A stretch of 64,000 bases of DNA from Serratia grimesii NBRC 13537. GTDB taxonomy: Bacteria; Pseudomonadota; Gammaproteobacteria; Enterobacterales; Enterobacteriaceae. The notes under the pieces were generated by a model. The model searched no databases and was not told the origin of the DNA. It worked only from the letters and a program-made list of their open reading frames with translations. Made by a program: the position numbers and the translations under genes. Location: positions 310,001-374,000 of the forward strand of contig NZ_BCTT01000011.1 in assembly GCF_001590905.1 (NCBI RefSeq). Reading direction: 5' to 3'. Positions 47,048 through 57,298 of the stretch are shown piece after piece. The stretch's first letter is position 1, and each line of letters opens with the position of its first letter.

Positions 47048-48076
47048 ATGGATATCGATGAATTCGTGGCCCTTAGTGTAAAGCATAATGCTTCGGATCT
47101 GCACCTTTGTACCGGTCATCGACCGATGTTACGCATTGATGGTGATCTGCGGCCCTTGGAAGGGGCCGAAATGCTCACCGAGGCGAGTATGCATTTGCTG
47201 TGCGGCATGTTGTTGCAACCAGCGCAATGGCAGCAGTTGCGACAGCAGGGCCAGCTCGATCTGGCACTCTCGCTGTCGGGCAATATTCGGCTGCGAGCTA
47301 ATTTCTTTTTGCAAAGTCAGGGTGTTTCCATTGCCTTGCGGTTAATTGCCGACCGCTGTCCAACGTTAGCGGCACTGGCAGCGCCAGATATTATCCCCGC
47401 GTTGGTGCGGCGGGAGGACGGTTTGATTCTGGTGACCGGAGCGACGGGCAGCGGAAAGTCGACCACGCTTGCGGCGATGATTGACAACATTAACCAGCAC
47501 CAGCGGCGGCATATCCTCACTGTGGAGGATCCTATCGAGTTCATCCACCACAGCCAGCAGTGTTTAATCCAACAGCGGGAATTGGGGCGCGATAGCCACA
47601 GTTTTGACGACGCATTGCGTGCTGCACTGCGTGAGGATCCAGATGTGATTTTGTTGGGGGAGCTACGCGATACCACCACCATTCGTCTGGCGCTGACCGC
47701 TGCGGAAACCGGTCATCTGGTGCTGGCAACGTTGCATACTCGCAGTGCACCGCAGGCGGTAGAAAGGTTGGTGGATGTATTCCCAGCGGAGGAAAAGCCT
47801 TATGTGCGTGCCCAGTTGGCTGGCAGTTTACAGGCGGTGATCGCCCAAAAACTGTTGAGCAGGCCTGGCGGCGGGCGTGTGGCTATTTTTGAAGTGCTGA
47901 CGGTGACAGCGGCAGTCAGCAGCATGATCCGCGAAGGCAAAACCCATCAGCTGGCCAGCGTGCTGCAAACGGGTGGGCAGTTTGGCATGCAGACGTTTGA
48001 ACAGGGTTTACAACAGCGGATCAGTGCTGGGTTACTGAATGGGGAACAGGACGCTTTTGCATCAGGATTAGATTAA
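47048..48076 (+). CDS. yggR: PilT-like ATPase (YggR)
   Basis: A 342-residue secretion/retraction ATPase of the PilT/VirB11 class. Walker [19 protein letters not shown], the Asp box and [31 protein letters not shown] are all present. E. coli YggR has 326 residues; no pilus genes are nearby, as in E. coli. The ATG at 47048 follows AGGAG six bases upstream; the frame's first ATG at 47030 overlaps the yggS promoter side. It ends four bases into the convergent ruvX stop. Confidence 0.9.
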   Translation: MDIDEFVALSVKHNASDLHLCTGHRPMLRIDGDLRPLEGAEMLTEASMHLLCGMLLQPAQWQQLRQQGQLDLALSLSGNIRLRANFFLQSQGVSIALRLIADRCPTLAALAAPDIIPALVRREDGLILVTGATGSGKSTTLAAMIDNINQHQRRHILTVEDPIEFIHHSQQCLIQQRELGRDSHSFDDALRAALREDPDVILLGELRDTTTIRLALTAAETGHLVLATLHTRSAPQAVERLVDVFPAEEKPYVRAQLAGSLQAVIAQKLLSRPGGGRVAIFEVLTVTAAVSSMIREGKTHQLASVLQTGGQFGMQTFEQGLQQRISAGLLNGEQDAFASGLD

Positions 48077-48498
48077 CCCAGTTGCCGCTCAAACCAGCTT
48101 TCCAAGATCACCACTGCTGAAGCAGAGTCTACACTGCCTTTGTCCAGAGCGCGGAACCCACCGCGGTCGAACAGATTAGCACGGGCTTCGACAGTACTGA
48201 GGCGCTCATCATGCAGCGCGATTTGTACGCCAAAGCGGCCATGCAAGCGGTTGGCGAACTTGCGTGCTTGCTCTGTGACCAACTGCTCTGTGCCGTCCAT
48301 GTTCAGCGGCAGCCCGACGACGACCAGATCAGGTTGCCACTCTTTCAGTAGTTTCTCGATCTTTTGCCAGTCCGGCTTACCCTCTTGTGCTTTGAAGGCC
48401 GCCAGTGCACGGGCGCTGCCGGTGAGTTCCTGCCCGATGGCTGCTCCGATGCTTTTGGTGCCGAAGTCGAAGGCGATAATGGTGCGGTTGGTCATCAA
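48073..48498 (-). CDS. ruvX: Holliday-junction-resolvase-like RuvX (YqgF)
   Basis: A 141-residue RNase H-fold nuclease: [14 protein letters not shown] (first Asp), [10 protein letters not shown] and [11 protein letters not shown] (Glu/Asp) as in E. coli YqgF (138). It acts in pre-16S rRNA processing. Overlaps yqgE by four bases. The first Met is followed by a second, so the start is uncertain by one codon. Confidence 0.94.
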   Translation of the reverse strand: MMTNRTIIAFDFGTKSIGAAIGQELTGSARALAAFKAQEGKPDWQKIEKLLKEWQPDLVVVGLPLNMDGTEQLVTEQARKFANRLHGRFGVQIALHDERLSTVEARANLFDRGGFRALDKGSVDSASAVVILESWFERQLG

Positions 48499-49058
48499 GC
48501 ATGTCCTGCGTGGTTGGCAATACTACAAATGTCGATGCCGAGGCGGTTAGCCGCCTCGCGCCAGCGGCTGGCGATTGGCGTATGGAACAGAATGTTGGTG
48601 TCGGCTTCAATGGTCAGCCAGGCGTTTTCCAGCACTTCCTGTTCTAACTGGCCTTTTTCCCAGCCGGCATAACCGAGCGCCACCAACACGTCATCGGGTT
48701 GGTCTGCGGTGCCCAGTGTCTCCAGCACGTCTTTCGACGTGGTGATCATGGTCTCTGGTGAGATCTGAATGCTTGAACCGAAGCCTTTACAAGGTGTATG
48801 CAGGATAAAGCCACGATCGTCCGCCAACGGCCCGCCTGCAAAGACGGGTTTATCCAGGCTGATGGCCGGATCGCGCATCGGTGGCATGATCTTCAGTTTG
48901 CTCAGCACCGTTTCCACCGTGAACTGTTCCACCGGTTTATTGATCACCAGGCCCATGGCGCCGTCTTCATTGTGCTCGCAGACATAAATCACCGAGCGTT
49001 TGAAGCGAGGATCCTGAAGTGATGGCATAGCGATAAGAAAATGGTGCTGTAAATTCAT
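48495..49058 (-). CDS. yqgE: YqgE/AlgH family protein
   Basis: A 187-residue protein (E. coli 187) starting [30 protein letters not shown], with GLVINKP and [16 protein letters not shown]. Function uncertain; AlgH of Pseudomonas affects alginate. It lies between gshB and ruvX, the usual enteric order. Confidence 0.94.
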   Translation of the reverse strand: MNLQHHFLIAMPSLQDPRFKRSVIYVCEHNEDGAMGLVINKPVEQFTVETVLSKLKIMPPMRDPAISLDKPVFAGGPLADDRGFILHTPCKGFGSSIQISPETMITTSKDVLETLGTADQPDDVLVALGYAGWEKGQLEQEVLENAWLTIEADTNILFHTPIASRWREAANRLGIDICSIANHAGHA

Positions 49059-49113
49059 GGTGTTATTTAAGGTAATTGATTGGTGAGAAGTTAAACAACC
49101 GCCAGTATGCGGT

Positions 49114-49205
49114 TATACCCATCGCCTTTCAAGCCGCAGCTTGCTTGACGCGGGCCGAGCGAGTCGGCCCGGGAAGCCAGGATGGCGGGCGACAGCATCG
49201 CCCGC
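49114..49205. repeat. palindromic intergenic repeat arm and two hairpins (copy 2, partial)
   Basis: TATACCCATCGCCTTTCAAG... at 49114-49139 is the inverted copy, 25 of 26 bases, of 51059-51084. It is followed by two perfect 8-bp hairpins, 49151-49171 (CGGGCCGA arms) and 49185-49205 (GCGGGCGA arms). The second lies eight bases after the gshB stop and may help end its transcript. Confidence 0.6.
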
Positions 49206-49212
49206 ACTGTGA

Positions 49213-50163
49213 TTATTTTGCCGCCAGACGTTTTTCGATCGCGTCCATCAGCATGCCGGTAATCGACACAGGGAAGGCGGCTTCGATTTCACGTGCACAG
49301 GTTGGGCTGGTGACGTTGATTTCAGTCAGTCGATCACCAATCACGTCCAGGCCAACAAAGATCAGCCCTTTTTCTTTCAAGGTTGGAGCCACGGCACGAG
49401 CGATTTTCCAGTCGCTTTCGCTCAACGGACGAGCTTCACCACGGCCGCCAGCGGCCAGGTTGCCACGGGTTTCGCCTTGTGCGGGAATACGCGCCAGGCA
49501 GTAAGGTACAGGCTCCCCATCAACCACCAGAATACGCTTATCACCTTCCTTGATCGCTGGCAGGAAGTTTTGCGCCATGCAGAAACGGCTACCGTGTTCG
49601 GTCAGCGTTTCGATAATCACCGACAGGTTCGGATCGTCCTGTTTAACGCGGAAAATGGACGCGCCGCCCATGCCATCCAGCGGTTTGAGGATGATATCAC
49701 CATGTTGCTGGTGGAATTTACGGATATGCGCTGCACTGCGGCTCACCAGGGTGTCCGGCGTCAGTTCAGGGAACCAGGCGGTGAACAGCTTTTCATTGCA
49801 GTCACGCAGGCTCTGCGGCTTGTTGACCACCAGAGTGCCTTTGACTTCCGCACGCTCCAGAATATAGGTTGCGTAGATGTATTCGGTATCGAAAGGTGGG
49901 TCCTTACGCATCAGGATCACGTCAAGATCCTGCAGCGCCAGATCTTGTTCGCTGCCAAAGCTGAACCAGCTCTCTTTATCTTCCTTCACGCTCAGCAAGC
50001 GAGTGCGGGCGCGCCCGTCACCGCCATGCAGATAGAGATCGTTCATCTCCATATAATGCAGTTCCCAGCCACGGCGCTGCGCTTCGAGCAGCATGGCGAA
50101 GCTGGTGTCTTTCTTGATATTGATGGAAGCGATAGGGTCCATCACGATGCCGAGCTTAATCAT
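49213..50163 (-). CDS. gshB: glutathione synthetase
   Basis: A 316-residue ATP-grasp enzyme (E. coli 316) joining gamma-Glu-Cys and Gly. Motifs are MRKDPPFDTEYIYATYILE, PLDGMGGASIFRV, DKRILVVDGEPVPYCLAR and EINVTSPTC. The ATG at 50163 follows AAAGGAGAAAAG, and matches the E. coli start MIKLGIVMDPI; the longer frame is rejected. It is 10 bases after rsmE. Confidence 0.96.
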   Translation of the reverse strand: MIKLGIVMDPIASINIKKDTSFAMLLEAQRRGWELHYMEMNDLYLHGGDGRARTRLLSVKEDKESWFSFGSEQDLALQDLDVILMRKDPPFDTEYIYATYILERAEVKGTLVVNKPQSLRDCNEKLFTAWFPELTPDTLVSRSAAHIRKFHQQHGDIILKPLDGMGGASIFRVKQDDPNLSVIIETLTEHGSRFCMAQNFLPAIKEGDKRILVVDGEPVPYCLARIPAQGETRGNLAAGGRGEARPLSESDWKIARAVAPTLKEKGLIFVGLDVIGDRLTEINVTSPTCAREIEAAFPVSITGMLMDAIEKRLAAK

Positions 50164-50173
50164 CTTTTCTCCT

Positions 50174-50905
50174 TTAACCCAGATCACCGAAACGTACCTG
50201 CAATGCGGTAATTGCGGTGAGCGCTGTGGTTTCTGTACGCAGAACGCGTGGCCCCAGCAGGATATCAGTAAATCCGTGGCCTGTGGTCATCGCAATTTCG
50301 TCGGCGGATAAACCGCCCTCTGGCCCAATCAGCAGGCGGACATGTTCCACCGGCAGCGGCAACGTATTGATGCTGTGGCTGGCGCGTGGATGCAGGTTGA
50401 GTTTCAGGCTGCCATCTTGCTCGGCGCACCAGTCTTCCAGTTTCATCGCTTCGCGAATTTCTGGAATACGATTGCGGCCACATTGTTCGCAGGCGGCGAT
50501 GGCAATTTTCTGCCATTGCTGAAGTTTTTTAGCCAAACGTTCGCCATCCAGCTTCACGCCGCAGCGCTCGGAAAACAGCGGGGTGATGATATTAACCCCC
50601 AGTTCGATGGATTTCTGAATGGTGAACTCCATCTTTTCGCCGCGAGAAATCACCTGGCCAAGATGCAGATTGAGTGGTGATTCACGGTCTTCCAACTGGC
50701 CGGCGCTGAGCTGCACCTGAACGCTTTTCTTGTCGACCTGGGTGATCACGGCGTCAAACACCTGATTGCTGCCGTCGAATAACTGCAGCGCCTGGCCGGG
50801 GTTCATGCGCAGTACACGCCCGATATGGTTGGCGGCGTCTTCGCTTAAGAAGATTTCCGCGTTGTCGATTAACGACTGCGGGTGATAAATGCGAGGTATG
50901 CGCAT
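50174..50905 (-). CDS. rsmE: 16S rRNA m3U1498 methyltransferase
   Basis: A 243-residue SPOUT-class enzyme (E. coli 243). N-terminal PUA-like part ([10 protein letters not shown]), then the knotted SAM site [14 protein letters not shown] and [18 protein letters not shown]. It precedes gshB in the same direction. Confidence 0.95.
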   Translation of the reverse strand: MRIPRIYHPQSLIDNAEIFLSEDAANHIGRVLRMNPGQALQLFDGSNQVFDAVITQVDKKSVQVQLSAGQLEDRESPLNLHLGQVISRGEKMEFTIQKSIELGVNIITPLFSERCGVKLDGERLAKKLQQWQKIAIAACEQCGRNRIPEIREAMKLEDWCAEQDGSLKLNLHPRASHSINTLPLPVEHVRLLIGPEGGLSADEIAMTTGHGFTDILLGPRVLRTETTALTAITALQVRFGDLG

Positions 50906-50954
50906 ATGAATATTCGATCCTGACTAGAGGGTATAGTTTGCCTGATAGAACAGG

Positions 50955-51087
50955 GGCTATACCCTATGAATTTCGAGTTGCAGCTAGGCGCCTAGCTCGT
51001 TCATCCCCAGGCGCTTACTTTAGTAAGTAACTGGGGTGGGCGAGTGCAGGTAACAACGCTGCGGCTTGAAAGGCGACGGGTATATAG
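50955..51087. repeat. ~130-bp palindromic intergenic repeat (copy 3)
   Basis: The ends are imperfect inverted copies: CTATACCCTATGAATTTCGAGTTGCAG on the left and CTGCGGCTTGAAAGG... on the right. An inner stem pairs CCCCAG...CTTACT with AGTAAG...CTGGGG (51005-51036). It lies between rsmE and endA and is absent from coding sequence. The right arm matches the repeat at 49114. Confidence 0.65.
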
Positions 51088-51091
51088 TAGG

Positions 51092-51787
51092 TTAGCCCTT
51101 TCGTTGCTGGCAAGCTTGCTGAATATAGGGATTATGGTTGCCCTGTACCTTAGCGATGCGTGCCTCGCGCTGGCATTCCCACTGGTTTACCGGATATTGA
51201 CGGTTCCACACGTCAAAAAGCTGGGTCTGTTGCCGTGAAAGCTGCAGTTGATAACGGTCGCGCATATAGAAGTAAGTACGAGCGATGGCACCGCGGGCAC
51301 GAGCGGGCGGTTCGGCCTGTTTGTTTTTGAAGTCCACTTTCATTGGGCACTGGCCGTACTGGCCCTCGCCACCTTTCCATTGGCTATACATAAAGTTATT
51401 ACGATCGCCGTTCACTTCACCTATCGCCGGCTGCAGGTTGTGCAGGTCGGTCTCGATTTGTCGGTAGCCCGCATCCTTATTGCAGTTTTTGCGACCACCC
51501 TGTTGCCAGCACTGTAATTGGTGACCGAACTGCCAGGCAGGTACCACATGTTCCCATTCGATACGCTGTGCGCGCTGGGCATTTTTACGCGCCTGATAGC
51601 CACAACTGTTCAGGTCGGGGATGCCTTTCTTGCCCTGCCAGTCTATCCGGCAGCCGCAGTAGAATGAACCCGGCGCATCCTGGTTAATTTTAGCCGCTGC
51701 CGCTTTGGCCTGAGAAAAGTTATTGATGCCGTGGGCCTGAGCGGCACCCACGGTGAGAACCACCGTAAACAAAATTTTGCGAAGCAT
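51092..51787 (-). CDS. endA: periplasmic endonuclease I
   Basis: A 231-residue DNase with a signal peptide ([18 protein letters not shown]). Active region [20 protein letters not shown] with [14 protein letters not shown] end ([11 protein letters not shown]) and several cysteines forming disulfides, as in E. coli EndA (235) and Vibrio Dns. Broad double-strand DNA cleavage in the periplasm. It is placed between rsmE and sprT as in enterics. Confidence 0.95.
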   Translation of the reverse strand: MLRKILFTVVLTVGAAQAHGINNFSQAKAAAAKINQDAPGSFYCGCRIDWQGKKGIPDLNSCGYQARKNAQRAQRIEWEHVVPAWQFGHQLQCWQQGGRKNCNKDAGYRQIETDLHNLQPAIGEVNGDRNNFMYSQWKGGEGQYGQCPMKVDFKNKQAEPPARARGAIARTYFYMRDRYQLQLSRQQTQLFDVWNRQYPVNQWECQREARIAKVQGNHNPYIQQACQQRKG

Positions 51788-51888
51788 ATTCCAAAACAGC
51801 TCAAAATTGGAAAAGCAGGCAGGGTAGCGGAAGTTTACGGTAGTAGCAAATGACGATATTTACTTGTTTTAACGTATAAATCGTTTCG

Positions 51889-52401
51889 TTAAAGGGGATC
51901 GTTAGCGTTAAATCTCAGCTTTTCGCCGCACTGACGGCAACGGTATTCACTTTCACCACGCAGCACCCGATTATGGCGACGCACGGTAAGCTGGTGCTGT
52001 TGGCAATCGCACAGGTAGGGGAAGGTCTTGCTCTGTACTGAGGCAATCTCAAATTGATGAGTACGGCTGGCAGGTACCTGCAATACGCTTTCCATCATCC
52101 AACGCCATTCATTGCCGTGAGGAGGGACGCGGCCAAACTGGCGAAATACCAACAGGTGCGCCAGTTCATGAGGCACCACTTCGTCGATAAAAGCTTGCTG
52201 GTTTTCCATCAGTAATATCGGGTTTAGCCTGATTTCCCAAGCTTGCAGCCAGGCCGTACCCGCGCTGGTACCACGTTGTTGGTAAACAACTTTGGGCTCC
52301 GGGAACTCGACGGAAAAGTGCTGACGGGCCAGCTGCAATTTTTCTCGCAGACAGCGCATCACCGCTTGTTGTAGCGCAATGGGGATTCTTACTTTGTTCA
52401 T
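51889..52401 (-). CDS. sprT: SprT family zinc metalloprotein
   Basis: A 170-residue protein (E. coli 165) with the HEXXH motif in [32 protein letters not shown] and a C-terminal zinc ribbon (CDC ... [10 protein letters not shown]). The eukaryotic relative Spartan cuts DNA-protein crosslinks; the bacterial role is unclear. I start at ATG 52401 because homology ([13 protein letters not shown]) begins there; the frame opens at 52455. Confidence 0.92.
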   Translation of the reverse strand: MNKVRIPIALQQAVMRCLREKLQLARQHFSVEFPEPKVVYQQRGTSAGTAWLQAWEIRLNPILLMENQQAFIDEVVPHELAHLLVFRQFGRVPPHGNEWRWMMESVLQVPASRTHQFEIASVQSKTFPYLCDCQQHQLTVRRHNRVLRGESEYRCRQCGEKLRFNANDPL

Positions 52402-52841
52402 TGTGGCTAGCTTAAGCAATGGCGCGTCGGCTGGCAATAAGCGTATTCCCATCATATTTGATGCTGCTTTTGTGTTGGCTGCGTCATTCAGACGATCCCA
52501 GGAGCTCTTCCCTAATTGCGTTGCTGCAAGCCGCGTTCAAAACTGTTCCCGGCAGATTTCTCACCGCATTGATAACCTGATCGACACCGATGGATTGTAA
52601 TCAATGTGTTAACTGCGGGATAATAAACCGTACATGCTGAGTCTGTACCCGCAGTGCTCACAGATAAGATTGGAAAGCGCCCTGAACAATACCTTGCTAA
52701 CACAGGGGTTATTATGCGATTTAGCGCAATAACCGACTGATTAAAAATACGTAAGGTGGAGGGAGTTTTTTGACGCGGCCTGCCCCGAGCTGGCTGAGTA
52801 AGTGTGAATTTAACGCAGCTGATGTTGCAAGTGAGAGATCA
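52402..52841. other. intergenic region between sprT and fumA
   Basis: About 440 bases between divergent genes. The repeat at 52448-52560 is inside. The part from 52600 to 52841 should contain the fumA promoter; I could not identify a clear FNR, ArcA or CRP site. GAGAG lies just before the fumA start. Confidence 0.4.
52448..52560. repeat. palindromic intergenic repeat (copy 4)
   Basis: The stretch TTTGATGCTGCTTTTGTGTTGGCTGCGTCATTCA resembles copy 1 at 32835 (TTGAAGCTGCATCTGTGTTGGCTACATTCA), and the right side AAGCCGCGTTCAAAACTG is an inverted relation of its left end. The boundaries are approximate. Confidence 0.5.
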
Positions 52842-54488
52842 ATGTCGAATAAACCGTTCCATTATCAAGATCCGTTCCCGCTGAAGAAAGACGATACCGA
52901 ATACTATCTGTTGAGCCGCGATCACGTTTCGGTGAGCGAGTTTGAAGGCCAGGAAGTCCTGAAAGTAGCCCCCGAAGCATTAACCCTCCTTGCCCAACAC
53001 GCGTTCCATGACGCCTCATTCATGCTGCGCCCAGCGCACCAGCAGCAGGTGGCCGATATCCTCAAGGATCCGGACGCCAGCGAAAACGACAAGTACGTTG
53101 CGCTGCAATTTCTGCGTAACTCAGAAATCGCCGCCAAGGGTATTTTACCGACCTGCCAGGACACCGGGACTGCAATTATCGTCGGCAAAAAGGGCCAGCG
53201 CGTCTGGACCGGCGGCGGTGACGAAGCGGCATTATCACGTGGGGTGTACAACACCTTTATCGAAGACAACCTGCGTTATTCGCAAAACGCTGCGCTGGAT
53301 ATGTACAACGAGGTCAACACTGGCAGCAACCTGCCAGCACAGATCGATCTCTACAGCGTAGACGGTGAAGAATACAAATTCCTGTGTATCGCCAAGGGCG
53401 GTGGTTCAGCCAACAAAACCTATCTTTACCAAGAGACTAAGGCGCTGCTGTCACCGGGCAAGCTGAAAGACTATCTGGTCGAGAAAATGCGTACGTTGGG
53501 TACCGCGGCTTGTCCGCCGTATCACGTCGCATTTGTTATCGGTGGGACGTCTGCCGAAGCAACGCTGAAAACCGTGAAGCTGGCCTCCACTAAGTATTAC
53601 GATGGCCTGCCGACCGAAGGTAACGAACATGGTCAGGCGTTCCGCGATGTGGTGCTGGAAGAGGAATTGCTGAAAGAGGCGCAGAACCTCGGATTGGGTG
53701 CACAGTTTGGCGGCAAATACTTTGCGCACGACATCCGCGTGGTGCGTCTGCCGCGTCATGGCGCATCCTGCCCGGTAGGCATGGGGGTTTCCTGTTCCGC
53801 TGACCGTAATATCAAAGGCAAAATCAACCGCGATGGCATCTGGCTGGAAAAACTGGAGCATAACCCGGGCAAGTTTATTCCGCAGGAGCTGCGTCAGGCC
53901 GGGGAAGGTGAGGCGATTAAAATTGATCTTAACCGCCCAATGGCCGAGATCCTAAAACAGCTGTCGCAATACCCGGTATCCACCCGTCTGTCGTTGAGCG
54001 GCACTATTATCGTGGGCCGTGATATCGCACACGCCAAATTGAAAGAGCGCCTGGACAAGGGTGAAGGTTTGCCGCAGTACGTGAAGGACCACCCGATTTA
54101 CTACGCTGGCCCAGCCAAAACGCCGGACGGTTACGCATCGGGTTCGCTGGGGCCGACAACGGCTGGGCGTATGGACTCTTATGTTGATCTACTGCAATCC
54201 CACGGTGGCAGTATGATTATGCTGGCGAAAGGTAACCGCAGCCAACAGGTGACCGACGCTTGTAACAAGCACGGTGGCTTCTATCTTGGCAGTATCGGTG
54301 GCCCCGCGGCGGTATTGGCGCAGCAGAGCATCAAGAGTCTGACCTGTGTCGAATACCCGGAATTGGGGATGGAAGCGATCTGGAAAATCGAAGTGGAAGA
54401 TTTCCCGGCGTTTATTCTGGTCGATGATAAAGGCAATGACTTCTTCCAGAAGATCCAGGCCGGTCAGTGTGCACGCTGCGTGAAATAA
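52842..54488 (+). CDS. fumA: class I fumarate hydratase
   Basis: A 548-residue [4Fe-4S] fumarase (E. coli FumA/FumB 548). Start [18 protein letters not shown] fits exactly. Cluster ligands are Cys in [18 protein letters not shown] and [12 protein letters not shown]. It interconverts fumarate and malate in the TCA cycle. FumA and FumB cannot be told apart from sequence alone. A longer frame to 52770 exists but lacks homology. Confidence 0.94.
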   Translation: MSNKPFHYQDPFPLKKDDTEYYLLSRDHVSVSEFEGQEVLKVAPEALTLLAQHAFHDASFMLRPAHQQQVADILKDPDASENDKYVALQFLRNSEIAAKGILPTCQDTGTAIIVGKKGQRVWTGGGDEAALSRGVYNTFIEDNLRYSQNAALDMYNEVNTGSNLPAQIDLYSVDGEEYKFLCIAKGGGSANKTYLYQETKALLSPGKLKDYLVEKMRTLGTAACPPYHVAFVIGGTSAEATLKTVKLASTKYYDGLPTEGNEHGQAFRDVVLEEELLKEAQNLGLGAQFGGKYFAHDIRVVRLPRHGASCPVGMGVSCSADRNIKGKINRDGIWLEKLEHNPGKFIPQELRQAGEGEAIKIDLNRPMAEILKQLSQYPVSTRLSLSGTIIVGRDIAHAKLKERLDKGEGLPQYVKDHPIYYAGPAKTPDGYASGSLGPTTAGRMDSYVDLLQSHGGSMIMLAKGNRSQQVTDACNKHGGFYLGSIGGPAAVLAQQSIKSLTCVEYPELGMEAIWKIEVEDFPAFILVDDKGNDFFQKIQAGQCARCVK

Positions 54489-54499
54489 CCTCTGTAAAT

Positions 54500-54527
54500 A
54501 CTTATCGCCCGGCGGCGGGCGGTAAGT
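54500..54527 (+). terminator. hairpin after fumA
   Basis: A 12-bp stem with one G-U pair (ACTTATCGCCCG / CGGGCGGTAAGT), loop GCGG, 11 bases after the fumA stop. No U-tract follows, so intrinsic termination is only likely. Confidence 0.5.
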
Positions 54528-54658
54528 AATCTGCGAGTGAGGTTCCTGTGTAAAGTCCTGTAGCCCGCTGGACGCAACCTTTTAACCTGTATACCCTAAC
54601 GCGCTAAGCAGTAACACACGCATAAAGGCATATTTGGAATAGAAGGTTCGGCAAACAC

Positions 54659-55525
54659 ATGGAAACGCAGGAAAATCATATCAGGGAGTTGCTGGTCTGG
54701 ATTGAAGACAACCTGACTAACCCACTGTCACTGGATATCGTTTCTGCCAAATCAGGCTACTCGAAATGGTATCTGCAGCGAATGTTCAAAACGCAGACCA
54801 ATCTGTCGCTGGCTTCCTATATTCGCGCCCGTCGTTTGTATCTTGCTGCCTTCGCCTTACGTTTTACGCGCAAGAGCATTCTTGATATTTCTATTGAATA
54901 TCAATTTGATAACCAACAGACTTTTTCTCGTTGCTTCAAGAAGCACTTTGCCGAATCTCCCAGTGTTTACCGCCATGCCCGCAAGCAGGACTTCAGCCAT
55001 CTGGTGCGTTCATTGTCTGTCAGCCAGCCTGGCGACATCAAAGTTGACTGCATCAAGGTCGCCAAAGGCCAGTATGCAATCCGAGGCAAAAGCTACGCTT
55101 ACCATCTGGACATTGCCGATCTTGATAAATCGCATCTGCATATCCGCAGTAAAATCAGAGAGAGATTTTATGCATCGGTGGCTAGCCGGCCAGTGTTGAC
55201 CTATGCACTTACCGAGTTTATTCCGGATGGGGAGCAGGTCAGGGTTGAGTATGTTCTCGGTGTTGCAGCGGATTACCCGGTCAGTGACGATGCGGGCCTC
55301 GAGCCGCTGCCAGAAATCTACGGCGATTATTGCCGATTTTGCTACTCCGGCAAGCCTGTCGCTTTGCACGACCACGTGGTGCAGATTTACACCCAGGCAT
55401 TACCGGAGCTTGGCCTGGCCCGTCGCGAAGGGCCAGACATGACGATGTTCAACTATTCACTGAATGAGCGGGAGGAGCTGCATCTTGAGCTCCAGCATCT
55501 GGTACCAGTGACACCTCTTGGTTGA
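54659..55525 (+). CDS. AraC-family regulator with GyrI-like domain (Rob-type)
   Basis: A 288-residue protein with the two-helix AraC DNA-binding domain at the N-terminus (residues ~5-105: NLTNPLSLDIVSAKSGYSKWYLQRMFK ... NQQTFSRCFKKHFAESPSVYR) and a C-terminal GyrI/Rob-like effector domain of ~160 residues. The same layout as Rob and its relatives (Rob 289), which bind small molecules and induce efflux and stress genes. Its 3' end overlaps the convergent xdhC-like gene by 77 bases. Confidence 0.85.
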   Translation: METQENHIRELLVWIEDNLTNPLSLDIVSAKSGYSKWYLQRMFKTQTNLSLASYIRARRLYLAAFALRFTRKSILDISIEYQFDNQQTFSRCFKKHFAESPSVYRHARKQDFSHLVRSLSVSQPGDIKVDCIKVAKGQYAIRGKSYAYHLDIADLDKSHLHIRSKIRERFYASVASRPVLTYALTEFIPDGEQVRVEYVLGVAADYPVSDDAGLEPLPEIYGDYCRFCYSGKPVALHDHVVQIYTQALPELGLARREGPDMTMFNYSLNEREELHLELQHLVPVTPLG

Positions 55526-56501
55526 GTGAGCGTACGTCAGGAGTACGGTTTTTCTGTTGCACAATATCCGCCATTACCGCCAGCGCAATTTCCGCCGGGG
55601 TCTTACTGCCCAGCGGCAAACCGATTGGAGCATGAATACGCTCCAACTCTTGTGGGCTGAATTCGGCAATTTGCTGCAGACGCTGGCGGCGTCGCGCGCT
55701 GTTGCGCAATGACCCCATAGCGCCAATGTAAAAGGCCGGGGTATGAATCGCCTCCATCAGTGTCAGATCATCCATGCGCGGATCGTGCGTTAACGCCACA
55801 ATCGCGGTATTGGCATGGCAGCCGCCATCTTCAATAAATTTAGCCGGGAACTGGCGCAACAAGGTAACGTTGGGTCTGAGTTGTGGGGCGAAATTATCCA
55901 GCGCTTCTGGGCGGTTCTCACAGACCAGCACTTCAAAACCCAATGAACTGGCGAAGTCGGCGCAGTATAGCGCTACGCTGGATAGCCCGGCGATCAGCAA
56001 ACGCGGCGCTGCGGCGATATGCAGAGTGATTTGCGGGCCACGACGTTCGACTTGGGTGGTGCTGGCAAAATCGGTCAGTGTCAGGCTGCTGCAAGCATCG
56101 GGTAAGGTCAGTCGTTTTATCAGCGCGTGATGACCATTGAGGGCGCCAGCGATGGTGGTCAGATAGCCAATACTCTCGTCACCGGTCGGTAAATACTCAA
56201 TTAACACTTCCAACACGCCGCCACAGGGCAACGCAACATTCGGTTCCATTCCGCCTTCACCGTAGCGGATCACCTGGCTGGCAGCCTGATACTCTCCGGC
56301 CGCCACGCGCCGCAGAAAATCCTCTTCTACACAGCCGCCTGACAGCGAACCGCAATAATGCCCATCTTGGGTCGCCGCCAGTAATGCTCCTGGCGAACGT
56401 GGCGAAGAGCCATAAGTGCTCAGTACGGTGCACAGCCACACCGGTTGCTGTTTCAGCCAGTTTATCGCCTGGCTGACCACGGTGATATCGAGATGTTGCA
56501 T
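55449..56501 (-). CDS. XdhC/CoxI-family maturation protein
   Basis: A 350-residue protein. N-terminal XdhC/CoxI domain (WLCTVLSTYGSSPRSPGALL, GSLSGGCVEEDFL) and a C-terminal Rossmann domain (LLIAGLSSVALYCADFASSLGFEV, YIGAMGSLRNSARRR). The family inserts or sulfurates the molybdenum cofactor of xanthine-dehydrogenase-type enzymes. ATG 56501 starts the conserved region; the frame to 56708 covers the mobA-like gene. It pairs with the enzyme genes at 57299-61874. Confidence 0.88.
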   Translation of the reverse strand: MQHLDITVVSQAINWLKQQPVWLCTVLSTYGSSPRSPGALLAATQDGHYCGSLSGGCVEEDFLRRVAAGEYQAASQVIRYGEGGMEPNVALPCGGVLEVLIEYLPTGDESIGYLTTIAGALNGHHALIKRLTLPDACSSLTLTDFASTTQVERRGPQITLHIAAAPRLLIAGLSSVALYCADFASSLGFEVLVCENRPEALDNFAPQLRPNVTLLRQFPAKFIEDGGCHANTAIVALTHDPRMDDLTLMEAIHTPAFYIGAMGSLRNSARRRQRLQQIAEFSPQELERIHAPIGLPLGSKTPAEIALAVMADIVQQKNRTPDVRSLNQEVSLVPDAGAQDAAPPAHSVNS

Positions 56502-56508
56502 AGTTGAT

Positions 56509-57093
56509 TTACTCGCTGACCGGTAGCTGTGACGGAAGATCAATATCCTGCACGACAGTGGGCTGTTCAAAAGGGAGCAGATACACCGGCTGCCCTTTAA
56601 GTAGCTCTCGCGCTCCATTATCACCACGCAATTGGCCCAGTTGTTTGCGCAATAGAGCGGAAAAACCGACCGGGTGGCCCGGCTGTTGCTGGAAACTAGG
56701 GCGAACAATCGCGTGTTGCTGCAAAGCGATGGCCACCTGTTGGAAAACGGCGGGCGTGACGAAAGGCATATCCGCCAAATGTATCAACCAGCCCTGCCAG
56801 TGCGGCGTCGCGTTAACCCCCGCAGCGATGGAATCGCCAAGGCCGGGGCTGGCGAGCAGCGTTGTCGCAACTTGATAAGTGGCGCAAATCTGTTGCACTT
56901 CCAGATTATCCGGTCGCGTGACCACCCATACCGGCAGGCCAGAAGACAGGGCCTGACGCAGTGTCTGCTCAAATAGCGGGCGTTGTTGACCCGCATCATC
57001 CACAAACGCAGCATTTAATTTATTGCCTTTGCCACCGGCCTGGGAGAAGCGTTCCCCACGTCCGGCGGCAGCGATCAGTATGCCTGCTGTCAT
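56509..57093 (-). CDS. MobA/MocA-like nucleotidyltransferase
   Basis: A 194-residue NTP-transferase: GILIAAAGRGERF at the N-terminus, LADMPFVTPAVF and GHPVGFSALLRKQL. The MocA subgroup makes molybdopterin cytosine dinucleotide, the cofactor form in periplasmic Mo hydroxylases of this type. It is first in a two-gene operon with the xdhC-like gene, seven bases away, and is divergent from the large subunit. Confidence 0.85.
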   Translation of the reverse strand: MTAGILIAAAGRGERFSQAGGKGNKLNAAFVDDAGQQRPLFEQTLRQALSSGLPVWVVTRPDNLEVQQICATYQVATTLLASPGLGDSIAAGVNATPHWQGWLIHLADMPFVTPAVFQQVAIALQQHAIVRPSFQQQPGHPVGFSALLRKQLGQLRGDNGARELLKGQPVYLLPFEQPTVVQDIDLPSQLPVSE

Positions 57094-57298
57094 CTTCCAC
57101 GCTCGAATTTGCGCAACTTTTTATTACCTTACTAAAAATATATGTTTTTGAGATGTGTTTTTGTTGAAAACAACATGTTAATCATCACATAATTTTGGTT
57201 ATAAGCATATGCTTATGACGTCTACGGCAAGGTCGTCAGCGTTTGCGCAACAACACCGCTGAACACAAAAATACAATAAAAATGCAAAGGACTTTTTT

